Source: Eriocheir sinensis
Lineage: Eukaryota; Arthropoda; Malacostraca; Decapoda; Varunidae
Assembly (NCBI RefSeq): GCF_024679095.1
Contig: NC_066553.1
Span: 6,440,567 to 6,504,566, forward strand
Direction: 5' to 3'
Length of the DNA stretch: 64,000 nt
Each line of letters begins with the position of its first letter. The first letter of the stretch is position 1. The notes under the pieces are model-generated. The model ran no database searches and was not told where the DNA came from. It saw only the letters and a program-made list of their open reading frames with translations. Made by a program: the position numbers and the translations under genes. Below, piece after piece: positions 12,766 to 26,304 of this stretch.

Positions 12766-12975
12766 CGCCTCCGCGGTGAAGTGGTTCCTAGCTACGAATC
12801 ATCGGGCCTGGGTTTGAATCCTGGCCCGTGCAGTCCCGCTCAACTATTCATCTCTTTCGGGCTGGTCGTTAAATGGGAACCTGCAGAAACCTGGAAGGGT
12901 AAACTGAGGTAAAGGAAAAAAATTGTTATGGACATGAGCACTCAGGCCACACGCAGCCTTTGGCGTGTTTCCCAA
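12766..12975 (+). mobile_element. tRNA-derived SINE, family 2
   Basis: tRNA-like head with an A-box-like GCGGTGAAGTGG and the B box GGTTTGAATCC (12811-12821). The body contains GGGCTGGTCGTTAAATGGG and GAGCACTCAGGCCACACGCAG. The body matches the minus-strand element at 7536-7765, and the head (TAGCTACGAA...) matches 56911-57000. The 3' boundary is approximate. Confidence 0.75.
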
Positions 12976-13505
12976 ACTTTTTATATTTCTTCCTTCCGTA
13001 TCGTATAAGGATTTTCTCCTCCCTCTCACGTAATACCCCCTACCTTTCACTGTTCCTTATCGAATTCTTGTATTTTGTTATTAAACTAGAACACGTCTTT
13101 TCCCCACTCTTCTCCATCCTCTCTAAGTAGGCTACAAGTCTCCCGAGCAACAAACCTGCATTCTGACATCCTCTCATCACGAAAGAGAACGGTTTTTCCT
13201 GCGATGTTACGAGTAGTGAGTGATCGAGTTTATGATGCGGTTACATCATTACAGAGGACGGCCAGCGTATCGATAAAACAATAATGAAGAATAAAAAGGG
13301 GAACGTTTTGTTTGATGTTTTGTTTGATGGCAAGTAGTTTCCATTTTATGGTGAACTTGACGCCTGTGTGTACGGGGTGGGGGTGGGGGTTGGGGATCAT
13401 CCACCACGGGGCCACGGGGATCACGGGCAGGACTCGTGACAAGTTACCTCCTTGGTTACTGTTATAAAAAAACAGGACCTCACCACATCGTTACATCGTC
13501 CTTGT
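12976..13505. other. Unassigned region with a G-run cluster
   Basis: No gene recognised. At about 13375-13396 four G-runs of 4-5 bases are separated by one or two T, a G-quadruplex-type pattern. Confidence 0.55.
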
Positions 13506-13625
13506 TTAAGGTGTAGCGGTAACCGCCCCTTGCCAGCGGAAACAAATCTTTCCCAGAGCGGGGCTCAAAGCTCAGCATGCCAGGCTGGAGCCAGACAGGC
13601 TTACTTCACTAAGCCACCGGAATGT
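13506..13625 (-). mobile_element. Decayed tRNA-like SINE head
   Basis: On the minus strand, CCGGTGGCTTAGTGAAGTAAG resembles an A-box region. GCTTTGAGCCCCGC sits where a B box would be, near 13563-13575. The spacing fits a tRNA-derived promoter, but both boxes are degenerate and the body is not shared with the other SINEs here. Confidence 0.4.
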
Positions 13626-14339
13626 GCGTGAGGGTGGGGCCATTGCAGCTCTGCTCCGACGGACAGCCCTCTTAAATAGACCAACGAGAGACATTAACTG
13701 ATCGTGGACGGTCGCGAGGCGGCAGACTCAAGGTCTGTGAATAGCTTATCCTTGAAAATATACAAGGGGCATACAGGGCAAGGTTACCTTGTAGTCTTGT
13801 ACTTTGTTGTGTAGACCGGCCGGAAGGGGATTAAGGTGATGAAACTGTATAAGACTGATATTATGAGAAGCGGATATTATAAGGTCAGGAAATGAGGGAT
13901 GGGGACTGCAAAAGGGCTAAGGAAATAAAGAAGGGGATAATATAAGGGTTTAGGAATGAGGGAAGGGGAACGTGTAGGGCTGGGGAGTGAAGAGGAGAGG
14001 GGAGAGAGTAAAAAAATTATGAAGGACTGAGTGTACGAGCCGAGGATTTAGGAGAGGGGTTATATCAGCATGTGAATGATTGATCAAATAAAGGAAGCGG
14101 AGTGTAATATTTAGGGAAAGATAGAATGGAGGGAAATGGGAGAGTAAGGACTAGGGGTGGAGAGGAAGGGGATAAAAAAGCTGAAGAATAACAAAAGGGG
14201 GAGAGGGGACTACGCTGGAAGCCTCTCACGACAAATTGTAACTACTGCCGCCGCCGTTGTCGCCACCACCATCGCACTACATGCAGCCTCCACCTCCACA
14301 CCAACCACCACCATCACGCTAGTCACCTCTCACAACAAA
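13626..14339. other. Unassigned region, partly A/G-rich
   Basis: 13840-14210 is purine-rich on the plus strand. 14230-14330 is rich in CCACC/CCGCC triplets. No gene or element was identified. Confidence 0.55.
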
Positions 14340-14341
14340 TA

Positions 14342-14690
14342 AGGCCCGTTCACACTGTGCCGACTCAGGGCCACGACAACCCAGCGACTTTTCCATTTGA
14401 CAAGTTGGTTCCCACGCTCCAAGAAGGGAGGGAGGGGGGGGGGGGGAGGGAGGTTATATGGGGTCTCGGTGTCTTGCCGACTGTCTGGGACATTCGGCCA
14501 ACTAGTTGCCAGCATGTCGTGCTAACCCTCACGACTCCAGACTCCCGTCACGACGTCGGCGCAGCATTCGGCAACAGTCTTAAGACCTCTTTCAAGACAT
14601 GCCCGACCCTTTCACATCAACACCCAAGACCTCGTGTACCCTAGAGTCATGGGTAGTCTGGCCCAGAGTCGGCACAGTGTGAACGGGGCT
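14342..14690. mobile_element. 349-bp TIR element (MITE) at a TA site
   Basis: Left end GGCCCGTTCACACTGTGCCG and right end (reverse complement) GCCCCGTTCACACTGTGCCG are inverted repeats extending about 25 bp through GACTC(A/T)GGGCC. TA dinucleotides flank both ends. The interior has no transposase. A related right-half fragment occurs at 40857-40945. The superfamily is unresolved: TA flanks suit Tc1/mariner or Harbinger-like elements. Confidence 0.75.
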
Positions 14691-15283
14691 TTAGAATCAC
14701 CTCCGCAACCGTTTCCCCACCCCTACCTCCACAACCCCAAGAGTGAATGGGAAATAATACTAAATCTGATTACCTTATGCTGTTAATATTCAAAACTATT
14801 ATTCATCTGTAGCATGAACTCAAAAGTGGTACTCGCCCTTAACCTCAAGACCTAGAAAATATCAAATGACAAACATAATTACCTCGAAGTGTTAATCAAG
14901 GTTGAGAACACACATCTCCTAAGATCAAGAGTCGGATGAGCTTAGTTATGGGTGAATGACCGTGTGGAATGAATAACTAAGGAAATGGGAAAGGAGGACA
15001 TGAGTGAGGTTTATTGAGCTGGACAGAGTTTAAAAAGAATGTAAGGAAAAGACGAGAGCTAAAAAGGGGAGGAGGAGGAGGAGGAGGAGGAGGAGGAGAA
15101 AGAGTAATGATTATATATTTTTTATGGTGAGGGTAATGAGTGAAGGGGCGTGTGTAATCAGGAGGGGCGCGGGGAGCTGTGAAGGGTTAGGGGCAATAAT
15201 TTGTGAGTAATGACCAACACAAACAAGACGATCAGTGGCGCGGAGAGTGGTTGTGTTGAGATATGGTGGAGGCTGATTACAGG

Positions 15284-15285
<2 letters not shown>
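14691..15285. other. Unassigned region with (GGA)n
   Basis: Mostly unique AT-rich sequence. A (GGA)n run of about 30 bp lies at 15068-15098. No gene signal. Confidence 0.6.

Positions 15286-15349
<64 letters not shown>
15286..15349. repeat. (GA)n microsatellite
   Basis: Perfect GA tract of about 64 bp. It is followed at 15409-15430 by an A-run. Confidence 0.98.
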
Positions 15350-15355
<6 letters not shown>

Positions 15356-15594
15356 AAAATAAGCTCATTTACAAAGTATGTAGGGAAAACTAAGTGTGAG
15401 GAAAGTAAAAAAAAAAAAAAAAAAAAAAAACGAGGAAAACGAAAAGCAACTAAACTCGATGATTCAGTCGTAAATAGCACAACAGCAACAACAACACCAA
15501 CAGCAACAAAAACATTAGACGTCAAAAAGAAAGAAAATGAATAATGCAATAAGAAATTATCAAGAAAAAAAAAATAAAGAGACAGGGACATGTA

Positions 15595-15596
<2 letters not shown>

Positions 15597-15642
<46 letters not shown>

Positions 15643-15672
15643 TGGGTGTGGGTGTGGGTGTGGGGGGGGGGG
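15597..15672. repeat. (GT)n-(GTGGGT)n-G-run
   Basis: GT repeats grade into GTGGGT units and a G-run, suggesting stepwise mutation of one tract. Confidence 0.96.
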
Positions 15673-15865
15673 TTACCTGGCTGGAATGGTTAATGCTCGA
15701 GGCCACGGCACCAACACGAAGGGAAAAAACAGTGTATGGACGGGAAGGAAAACAAAGATTTACAAGGTTCCTGAATGGTTGGCCTAAGGCACTGATCTCT
15801 CCCGACCTGTGTTGTGCTAACCGATAGCTCCTGCGTCATAGTCCCTCCGGCTGTTTATTCCTTAC

Positions 15866-15868
<3 letters not shown>

Positions 15869-15933
<65 letters not shown>
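15869..15933. repeat. (CT)n microsatellite
   Basis: Perfect CT tract of about 65 bp. Confidence 0.98.
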
Positions 15934-15935
<2 letters not shown>

Positions 15936-16097
15936 CCTGTAAAACATATATACACCTATACACAAAACACAGTGTTACACTCTTTCCGCCACATTCTTTA
16001 TATATTTCCAGATTCCACTCCGACGCCACTTCCTACGCAGGTGTTCAGACCTACCTGACCTGACTTGACCAGATTATTCCCCAGAGACCAGTAATCC

Positions 16098-16454
16098 TCC
16101 CTCCCTCCCTCTCGCTTTTCGGTCCTCCTCTTCTCTCCTCCCCTCTCCATTGCCCTCCCCTCTCTCTCTCATTACTACCCCCACTTGCCCCTCTCTGTCT
16201 CTCCTTCCTCACTCCCGATCTCGTTCCCACCTCTCTCTCCCCCCTTTCCTTCGCCCTCTTCCTCCCTCCATCCCTATCTCCCTCCTACGCCTTCCCATCT
16301 CTCTCTCTCTCTTCTCTCGCCTCCCCTCTCCAGGGCCCCCCCCCTCTCTCTCTCATTACTACCCCCCACTTGCCCCTCTCTGTCTCTCCTTCCTCACTCC
16401 CTATCTCGTTCCCACCCTCTCTCTCTCCTTCGCCCTCTCCCTCCTACGCCTTCC

Positions 16455-16498
<44 letters not shown>
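16098..16498. repeat. Pyrimidine-rich tract with 184-bp duplication
   Basis: The block starting ATTACTACCCCC at 16171 recurs at 16355 with the same following sequence (CACTTGCCCCTCTCTGTCTC), giving a 184-bp tandem duplication. It ends in a CT tract at about 16458-16498. The 127-codon Pro/Ser/Leu frame is read-through. Confidence 0.85.
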
Positions 16499-16500
<2 letters not shown>

Positions 16501-16572
16501 TATTCTCGCTTATTCACGCCCTACGAAAAATAAAAATCAAAGCAAATATATAGATACCTCCTCCTAACCAAG

Positions 16573-17485
16573 ATGGCGCTAAAGAAATGTTCGACTTGCA
16601 GGAAACTTCTCTGGTCATTTCTTCTCAGGACGATCGACCGTCTGCAAGATCTGCCTGTTGACTCAGCAGATGGAAACGAGACTCCTTCAACAGGACGAAA
16701 GGCTAACGGCTGGCGAGAAGAAGATCACCGAACTAACAAGTACTGTTGATACCTTGCAGGAGTTTATCCAGGCCAACATCGTCGCCCCTCCTGCAATTGA
16801 CGCCTCATCACCCTCCTCACCTGCACTCGATGCCCAGCCACCTTCCGAAGAAGGCACGTCACAGGAACCGGTAGAGCTGACGCTGAATGCTTCACCCCGT
16901 GAGAGGAGGAGCCAGACCCGCCCTAGAGCCATTTATCCTACTCATTGCTACAACAGATTTGCCATACTGGAGGAGGAGGACGAGGAACAGAGCACCTTCT
17001 TGGTCGGTGACTCTATGATTCGCCATCAGGTGGTTGAATTCTGTGGCAGAGTCCCCGTCGTAGGCGTAACTACTGTTATCCTGGAGCTGGTGTTGACGAC
17101 ATCACAGCTGCCCTGGACGAGGTCTCCGCTGAGGCCTCTAATGACTCACTCTTTGTTCTCCACACAGGTACAAACGACGTCACCACGACCCGGTCTGAGG
17201 AACTGCTGGACAAGTACCGTAGGCTCATCCAGCAGTATAAGACTAAATCCCTAATATTTTGATTTCAGGAATTCTACCACGGACATGGGATGAGGGCGAC
17301 TTCTACAGTAAGGCCTTCAGCCTCAACAACCGCCTGCAGACTCTCTGCGGAGAGCTTGACGTCGAATTCTTTAACGCCTGGAACGATTTCTACGGCCAGA
17401 GTAGACTTTTCAAAGGGACGGCATACACCTGTCCCCATCAGGGCAGCCAGATTTGGAAGGCTCCTCACCAACCCCGTACGTACCG
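16573..17485 (+). pseudogene. CR1 ORF1 remnant: zinc-finger and SGNH hydrolase-like protein
   Basis: In CR1 elements ORF1 binds the element RNA and carries an esterase-like domain. The ATG at 16573 starts MALKKCSTCRKL. A frameshift before 16658 moves a second Cys pair (CKIC) into the next frame, so a C-x2-C...C-x2-C zinc motif of PHD-like type is visible across two frames. A coiled-coil-like stretch follows (QQDERLTAGEKKITELTSTV), then an acidic/Pro-rich linker. SGNH block I appears as FLVGDSMIRHQ (about 16998), block III as HTGTNDVTT (about 17160) and block V as DGIHLSPSG (about 17416). These lie in three different reading frames, with shifts near 17065, 17255 and 17415. It is non-functional as it stands, although all catalytic blocks are recognisable. 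Confidence 0.85.
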
Positions 17486-17579
17486 CCCTAACAACAAAAC
17501 ACGACTCTCAGCCACGTCCTTCCATCCCGCCCGTGTAAATAGACACCTCACACCGCAACAGACTCGTAACATTGAACCC

Positions 17580-20358
17580 TCCAGTAACTCTATTACCAAG
17601 CTTCAAGATAACCTAAGAGTCCTTAGTTTCAATGCGCGTAGCCTAAGAAACAAATTTGATGAACTGCGATGTCTTGCTCTGACAGAAAACTTTGACGTAA
17701 TTGCTATAACCGAAACATTTATCGACACCACTAATATTGATTTAAGTTCCGAATATAACATAGATGGCTACAGATTCTTCAACAATGATCGTAAACCGTA
17801 GAGGGTGGTGTCGCCCTTTTGTCAAAAGCTACTTGCAACCTACTGACAAAACACCAAGAAACAGTAACGTTGAACATTTGTGCGTGCGAGTAAACATTGC
17901 AAAGTCAATTTAAATATATCTGTCACTTACAGGCCTCCGGGGCAATCACTTGATGGCGATCTTGAAATGTACAGCGTCTTAAGGCAGTCACTTAATAACA
18001 GCGACTCACTGATACTAAGAGACTTTAACCTCCCCCATATCGACTGGGCGACACTGTCGGGTACAGAAGGTGAGTCCCATAGAATGATCGAATTTCTAGA
18101 GGAAAATTATCTAAGCCAAATGGTTTCTGAACCAACTCGACAAAATAACATACTTGACCTTGTTATAGCGACCCAAGATAACCTAGTCAGTAATGTCACG
18201 GTAGGAGAACACCTCGGTTCCTGCGATCATAAACTAGTGCGCGTTGACATTAGAGCTCAAACATCGGTGACTGAAAATAAAGTTAAGGTGCCCATTTTCA
18301 AAGAGCCAACTTCGTAGAAATCCGACGAAAACTAATAGATATGCAACTATCAGATGACGGCAATGCAGAGGACGCCTGGCTAAACTTTAAAATCACTTAC
18401 TCACTCAGCAGGACACATTTGTCCCCTTGTGCGAGAAGCGAATTAACACTAATAAAGTCCACCTTGGTTTAATAGCGAAATTAAACACTCAGTCAAGGAG
18501 AAAATTGTCTTACAGGTTAAAGAAAGACCAAAGCACGCCCGAAAACATTAGACTTTACAATGATGCAAGGCGACGAGTAAAAGATTAGTGCATCAGGCAA
18601 AGCGTAGATATGAAGAAAATATTGCAGCCAACTGTAAAATAATCCGAAATCCTTCTTCAGTTACATAAACAACAGAAAGGCGATCAGAAGTGGAATTGGA
18701 CCTTTAATAAACAGCGACGGTGCACTAGTGACTGACAGCCAACACGTTGCAAACCTATTAAATAATTACTTTTCCTCGGTGTTTAATAATAACAGTCCTC
18801 CCACCACCACCACCAACACCAGTACTAATGTAAATCCCGAGCATGCATTGTCTAACTTTGAAATAAAACCCGATGAAGTCCTTAAAGCCCTCAAATCACT
18901 TAAAACAAATAAAGTCCTGGACCTGATAAAGTATATCCAACTCTGCTGAAAGAAACAAAGAGCGAAATACTCCTCCCTCACAACCGTATTCAATATGTCC
19001 TTGCGACAAGGCATTGTCCTTCAGATTGGAAAAAGGCTAACGTGACACCGATTTTTAAGAAAGGAGACAAAAAGTACCAGGTAATTACAGGCCCATTAGT
19101 CTAACTTCGGTTGTAGGTAAGCTACTTGAGGGCATAATTAGAGACAAAATTGTGAGTTACCTTGAAAGCCACTCATTAATTGGGGACTCACAACATGGCT
19201 TCCGAAACAAAAGATCCTGCCTATCAAATCTATTAACCTTTATAACGACCTCTTCACTGTTTATGACGTAACCAAATCACTGGACGTAGTCTATCTTGAT
19301 TTCAGAAAGCGTTTGATAAAGTCCGCATCATACATTACTTTACAAATTAAAACAAATAGGTATTGACGGTCAGGTAAACCAATGGATCGCGAATTGGTTG
19401 AGCAACAGACAACAAAGAGTAGTGATTGACGGATTTAACTCAGAGTGGGCGCCTGTCACTAGTGGCGTCCCTCAGGGCTCGGTTCTTGGCCCAGTGCTCT
19501 TCATTATTTACATCAACGACGTGGATGTTGGACTCAATAACCGCATTAGTAAATTTGCAGACGACACAAAGATTGGTAACTCGGTTCTCACTGACGAAGA
19601 CAGGCAAAGCCTCCAAGAGGATTTGCACAAAATTTCAACTTGGTCGGATAGATGGGAGATGCCCTTTAACGTAGACAAGTGCCAGGTCCTTCAAGTTGGA
19701 ACGAGGAATAAAAGTTTGATTACGAAATGCGCGGCGTTAAACTCAAAAGCGTTCAATGCGTCAAGGACTTGGGGTCAAAATCGCGTCAAACCTCAAATTC
19801 TCACAGCAATGCATCGATGCAGCAAATAAAGCGAACAGAATGTTGGGCTTCATTAAAAGAAACTTTTATTTAAGAATAAAGATGTAATACTCGCTCTACA
19901 ACAGTTTAGTCAGACCCCACTTGGAATATGCGGTACAGTTTTGGTCTCCTCACCATGCAAAGGATATTGCTAAATTAGAAGGTGTTCAGCGTCGGGCAAC
20001 GAAAATTATCCCTTCCTTGCGCAACAAATCCTACGAAGAAAGGCTTTCTACCCTTAACATGTTCTCTCTTGAGAAACGTCGCCTCCGAGGAAAACTGATC
20101 GAATGTTTTAAAATACTTAATGGTTTCACGAATGTAGACAGATCAACATTGTTTATGATCGATGACACTTTGCGCACGAGGAACAATGGCGTAAAACTCA
20201 GATGTAGACAAGTAAATTCAGACTGCACCAAATTTTTCTTCACCAACGTTGTAGTGCGAGAATGGAATAAGCTTCCACCATCAGTGGTCCAGTGTAACAC
20301 GATTGACTCCTTCAAAAATAAGCTCGACCGTCACTTCCTTCAACTTAATATCAACTAG
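17580..20358 (+). pseudogene. CR1 ORF2 remnant: endonuclease and reverse transcriptase
   Basis: ORF2 nicks the target DNA and copies element RNA at the nick. The endonuclease starts with LRVLSFNARSLRNKFDEL (about 17614) and has ITETFID, VTYRPPGQS, a GDFN-like block altered to LRDFNLPHIDW, and GSCDHKLV near 18215. The reverse transcriptase begins around 18740 (VANLLNNYFSSVF), continues through NYRPISL and LIGDSQHGFRNKRSC in mixed frames, then TSGVPQGSVLGP and the catalytic FADD (about 19554). The C-terminal part (from 19921) has LEYAVQFWSPHH, SYEERL and EWNKLPPSV, and ends at 20358. Stops and frameshifts occur near 17801, 17960, 18317, 18590, 18940, 19310, 19745 and 19890. This is a degraded copy of a formerly single frame. 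Confidence 0.92.
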
Positions 20359-20482
20359 AGTAGAAATGCAACGTTTTGGAGTCTTCTGATTAATGTAAAA
20401 TCACTTAGGTTTAAGGACAGACCACCAAGTCTGGACCATGGGGTCTGTGTGGTCTGTTTTTCTATGTAAATCTATCTATGTA

Positions 20483-20762
<280 letters not shown>

Positions 20763-20837
20763 CCTTTCCCAATTATTTTCCATCATAACACCTTATATCC
20801 ATTTTTAGTACAAGCAATACATCAGACGTCGTCGTCG

Positions 20838-20986
20838 TCCTCCTCCTCCTCCTCCTCCTCCTCCTCTTTGTTCTCCCTTTCTTCATCAAAATTATCATCT
20901 TCCTCTTCTACCTCCTCCTTTTCTTTATTTTCCTCCTCCTTATTCTCCTACTTTTCCACTCTCATCCAACTCTTCTTATTCTTCTT

Positions 20987-21043
<57 letters not shown>
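20838..21043. repeat. (TCC)n, (TTC)n and (ATT)n trinucleotide tracts
   Basis: TCC repeats at 20838-20866, mixed T/C sequence, TTC repeats at about 20975-21015, then ATT repeats to 21043. Confidence 0.94.
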
Positions 21044-21045
<2 letters not shown>

Positions 21046-21189
21046 TCTTTTTTTTTCGTCTCTTTCTCCTCCTCTTCCTAGTCATCCTCCGCCTTTTACT
21101 CACCTGTCGTTTCCTACACCTTTATGTTCTTTGATTATTTTGTCTTTCTTTTGTCCACATATTTACCAAGCAATCACCTGGACAGTGCA

Positions 21190-21262
21190 GCTTACTGGCC
21201 GGAGAATCTGCCTTGTGTATCAGGAGCTGCCTTATGTAAGCCATCTGTCTCTTGTCTTCGCT
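21190..21262 (+). mobile_element. Possible CR1-like 3' end fragment
   Basis: The phrase CAGGAGCTGCCTTATGTAAG resembles the 3'-terminal phrase CAGGAGCTGCCTTGTGTAG of the CR1-like fragment at 59755-60200. It is short, so this is a weak call. The surrounding 21044-21633 has nothing else recognisable. Confidence 0.33.
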
Positions 21263-21630
21263 TCATTGGTGTTTCTTGTTCTTGACTGTGTTCTTTCTTT
21301 CTTCCTCTTTACCTTTTTATTTTATCCCTTCTGTTTTCTCTGTCTGGCTTTCATATGGCCTCTTGCAGCCTCCTTAAATCCTTGGTTGTCCATATGGCCG
21401 AGTCCAGTCCAGCATCTGAACAAGTACTTCGCCTCGGATAAAACTTGAACGGATTCCCTCCCTTTAGGCAATCACCAAACTGTTATTCCTCTCGAAGCCC
21501 TTGATTGGTTTACCGCTGATAATCTCGCCCCTCCATTTCCCCTTGACCGAGAACCTGTTACGTGGCGTGTGTGTGTAACCTTTATCTGGTCGGCCTTCCT
21601 CTGTTCCAGTGATATTTCTTAGTTTGGGTT

Positions 21631-21783
<153 letters not shown>

Positions 21784-21859
21784 AATAGATAGATAGATTT
21801 CCATCCCTCCATTTTACAAGTTGGACTTTTCGCTTTTTTCTTTACCTTTTATCCCATCC

Positions 21860-21965
21860 CTACCACTCGACACTCCTCAGTCCTTTCCTGTTTTTCCTCC
21901 TTCTTTCCCCTCCTACCACTCGACCCTCCTCAGTCCTTTCCTGTTTTTCCTCCTTCTTTCCCCTT
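21860..21965. repeat. 53-bp tandem duplication
   Basis: The block beginning ACCACTCGA (21862) repeats at 21915, including CTCCTCAGTCCTTTCCTG. The two copies are almost identical. Confidence 0.9.
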
Positions 21966-22529
21966 CCCCTGCCAGTCTCTCTCTCGCTCCGCTATTGATC
22001 GAGAGGCGTAATAACCCCCAAAACAGAGTAACTACCGCCTCAACTTCGTCCTCCTTATATACGCCACATCACTCAAGTTGGAGAGGAACGAGGTAGGAAG
22101 GGGAAGAGAAAGGAAAGTTCGGACGTTGGGAGGAAATATATATCTAGGGTAAAAGGCGTAGGAATGAGGGATAAGCAAAGGGAGTAGAATAAGGGAACAA
22201 GGGGGCGATGACTGATTACGTGAGAGGGAGGGATGGTGTAGAGAGAATGTTGTAGAGATATGGAGCACTTTTTCTTAGCTGTCTGTGTATTAGGGAACCA
22301 CTCAACACGTTTTGACTCCTGTTAAAAGGGACGCCGAGGTTCAGAATACAAGAACATCGAATCTTTACTCATTTTTTCATTTTCTGAAAACACTGTAAAA
22401 GTAGTATTTTGTAGCGAAATGTCATTACCAAGCGCCAACGATCATATAATTATATAAAATTTTTCTTATTAAAGATGGGAGCTTGGCGCAACATTTGCTT
22501 CTATTTCACTGTATACTGGTTTTCGGTGA
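21966..22529. other. Unassigned region
   Basis: No gene signature. Short frames on both strands are not supported. Confidence 0.55.
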
Positions 22530-23690
22530 TTTTCGCAGAGCGCTTCCCCAGCAAAAGAAAATAAGAATGAGGGGCCAGGAGAGGTCGATATCGAAAGGAG
22601 AGGTGTATTGATGCTCTCCTCTTGAAAGAGTTGACGTACTAGGCAGCAGGAAGTACAGACGGAAGAAAGTTGTTTCAGAGTTAAACAGCAAAAGGGATGC
22701 CAGAATGAAGATGCTGGTTTTGCATAAGGGAATTAGATAGAATCGGGATGAGCAGGAGTAGAAAGTCGTGTGGAGCGGAGCCGCGGAAGGGGGGAGGCAT
22801 GTTGTTAGCAAGTTTAAAAGGGTAGTTAGCATAAAAATATAGATAAAAAATAGATCGAGAGAGGGAACATTCCGGCGAAGTTTTGGGTAGAAGGCTGTCA
22901 TCAAGAGGAGGGGAGTCGAAGCAACGAAGGGCCTATGACTATTGTTCAAGAGGGCTGTGTGTGTAAAGTTCCCCAAAACATGAGATGCGTGTTCCATACT
23001 AGGGCAGACAAGGCCCTTGTATATGGACAGCATTTGGGAAAGGGGAAAACTGAACAGAACACCTAATGTCGAGGAAGCTGATTTAGCAGGAGATAAGATA
23101 TGAAGTGTCCAGCTAATATTTTGAGTTAAGGATAGACCGATAATGATTATTGTAGGAGACAGCTGAGTGTTATCGGAGAATAGGAGAGATTTCTGGAAGA
23201 TTGTGTCGAGTTGATACGTGAAGAAATGAGTTTATGAGGCATTGAAAGACACCAAGTTTCTCTTCCCCCATTCGGCGATGACAGCAACGTCTGAGGTTAA
23301 GCGTTATGTAGCGTCCATCCTAGAGTCTCGTAATTCCTATTGGGATGGTCTTGTGTTAAAAGAGGTTGAGCGATGCAGAGCAGACCCATCACCGTAGAGG
23401 TGGAAGGGACTTCTTTTTATTTTGGAAGCATTATTAATGAACAACAGAGTGGTATACAGAGGACAGCCCAGCGGGACACCACTGCTGATAGGTTTATGGA
23501 AGAACAGTGACCGTCTACCACAGCAGAGATAGTTCTGCCAGAAAAGAAACTGGAGATTAAAGAACAACGAGAGGGACAGAATCCGGAGGGTAGTTTAGAA
23601 GGCAAAGATTTGTGCCAGGTTCGGTCAAACGCTTTCGAGATGTCAAAGGCAACAGGAAAAGTTTCATACAAACGATTACGAGAGGAGGAC
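22530..23690 (-). pseudogene. LINE-C copy: 3' part of reverse transcriptase ORF, degraded
   Basis: Minus strand. It enters within the reverse transcriptase with the block VAFDISKAFDRTWHKSLPSK (about 23590-23650, the catalytic Asp-containing fingers/palm motif). A degraded polymerase motif YGDG stands in place of YADD, followed by AQLLSIYRGLV-like and EHASHVLG thumb-region blocks (about 22980). It then runs into the family 3' region near 22530. The frame is broken many times. Upstream endonuclease is absent, so this is a 5'-truncated insertion, as target-primed reverse transcription often leaves. It shares its sequence with the copies at 40049-40851 and 46478-47905. Confidence 0.82.
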
Positions 23691-24250
23691 CATATTAAAA
23701 AAGTGATGACACTGAAAAGTGATTATATTTTGTTGAATCTCTACAGCAAAAATAGTATATACACGTCGTCACTTGGATGAGGTTTCTTTTAGTAAGAGTA
23801 TTTTATATAGTAGTGTGTCCCCATCGTCAAACAAGCCAAAAGTAAAGTTTTAGGGAAAAAATGAAAAAGTTTTAACGATGAAAACTCGCACTCCAACCTT
23901 TCTCGGTGCAAGATGCCTCAAGCCCCGTGTTCCTGGAAATCGGCAATATTGTCTGTTTTCTGTTCTGTAAACATTTATGTGTCAGCCGATGTTACGTAGC
24001 CCACTTGCTTGATAACAAAAAAATGTTACTTGTTTTTTACGGGGAACATGACGAGGCGCCCCAGCCGCCGCCGCCTCGTGACATTCTCGACGCCTGGGAA
24101 AAGCCCGAGTAAAGTCAAGGCCTCGGTCACGGCCTCAGGACGTGCTGAAGCAGTTTTCAGGAGAGTATTTTCAACTATAATGTTTCATATTTACACATTT
24201 TTCCTTGGCAACCAAGATTATATGCACTATAAAATATGGAAAAATTATAA

Positions 24251-24251
<1 letters not shown>
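23691..24251. other. Unassigned region
   Basis: A CpG-richer patch at 24050-24150 stands out against AT-rich surroundings, but I recognise no protein in it. Confidence 0.5.

Positions 24252-24306
<55 letters not shown>
24252..24306. repeat. (GT)n microsatellite
   Basis: Perfect GT tract of about 55 bp. Confidence 0.98.
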
Positions 24307-26009
<1,703 letters not shown>

Positions 26010-26240
26010 AAGTTGATTATCTCTCTTCCTCGCTATCTGCTTTCTCGTCTTTCTCCTTCCCTTATTTTAGCCATTTTTGTTACCAATGTATGTTCTTTTT
26101 TGGGTAGGGAAAGATCACTAAACTAAAATCAATGCTCGCTAGAATCATGAAAGCCACATCGCCCTTGATAACTTTTAAGAGGCTGCTGTATCACTACCAC
26201 GTGCGAGAAAATAAAGGTGGAATTTGTGGCTCAGAGGGGG

Positions 26241-26241
<1 letters not shown>

Positions 26242-26302
<61 letters not shown>
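26242..26302. repeat. (CA)n microsatellite
   Basis: Perfect CA tract of about 61 bp. Confidence 0.98.

Positions 26303-26304
<2 letters not shown>

Noticed and set aside
11596..12779. Open frames of 378 and 387 codons, Pro/Ser/Leu-rich
   Set aside because: They lie over the pyrimidine minisatellite in two phases at once and reflect a stop-free repeat unit.
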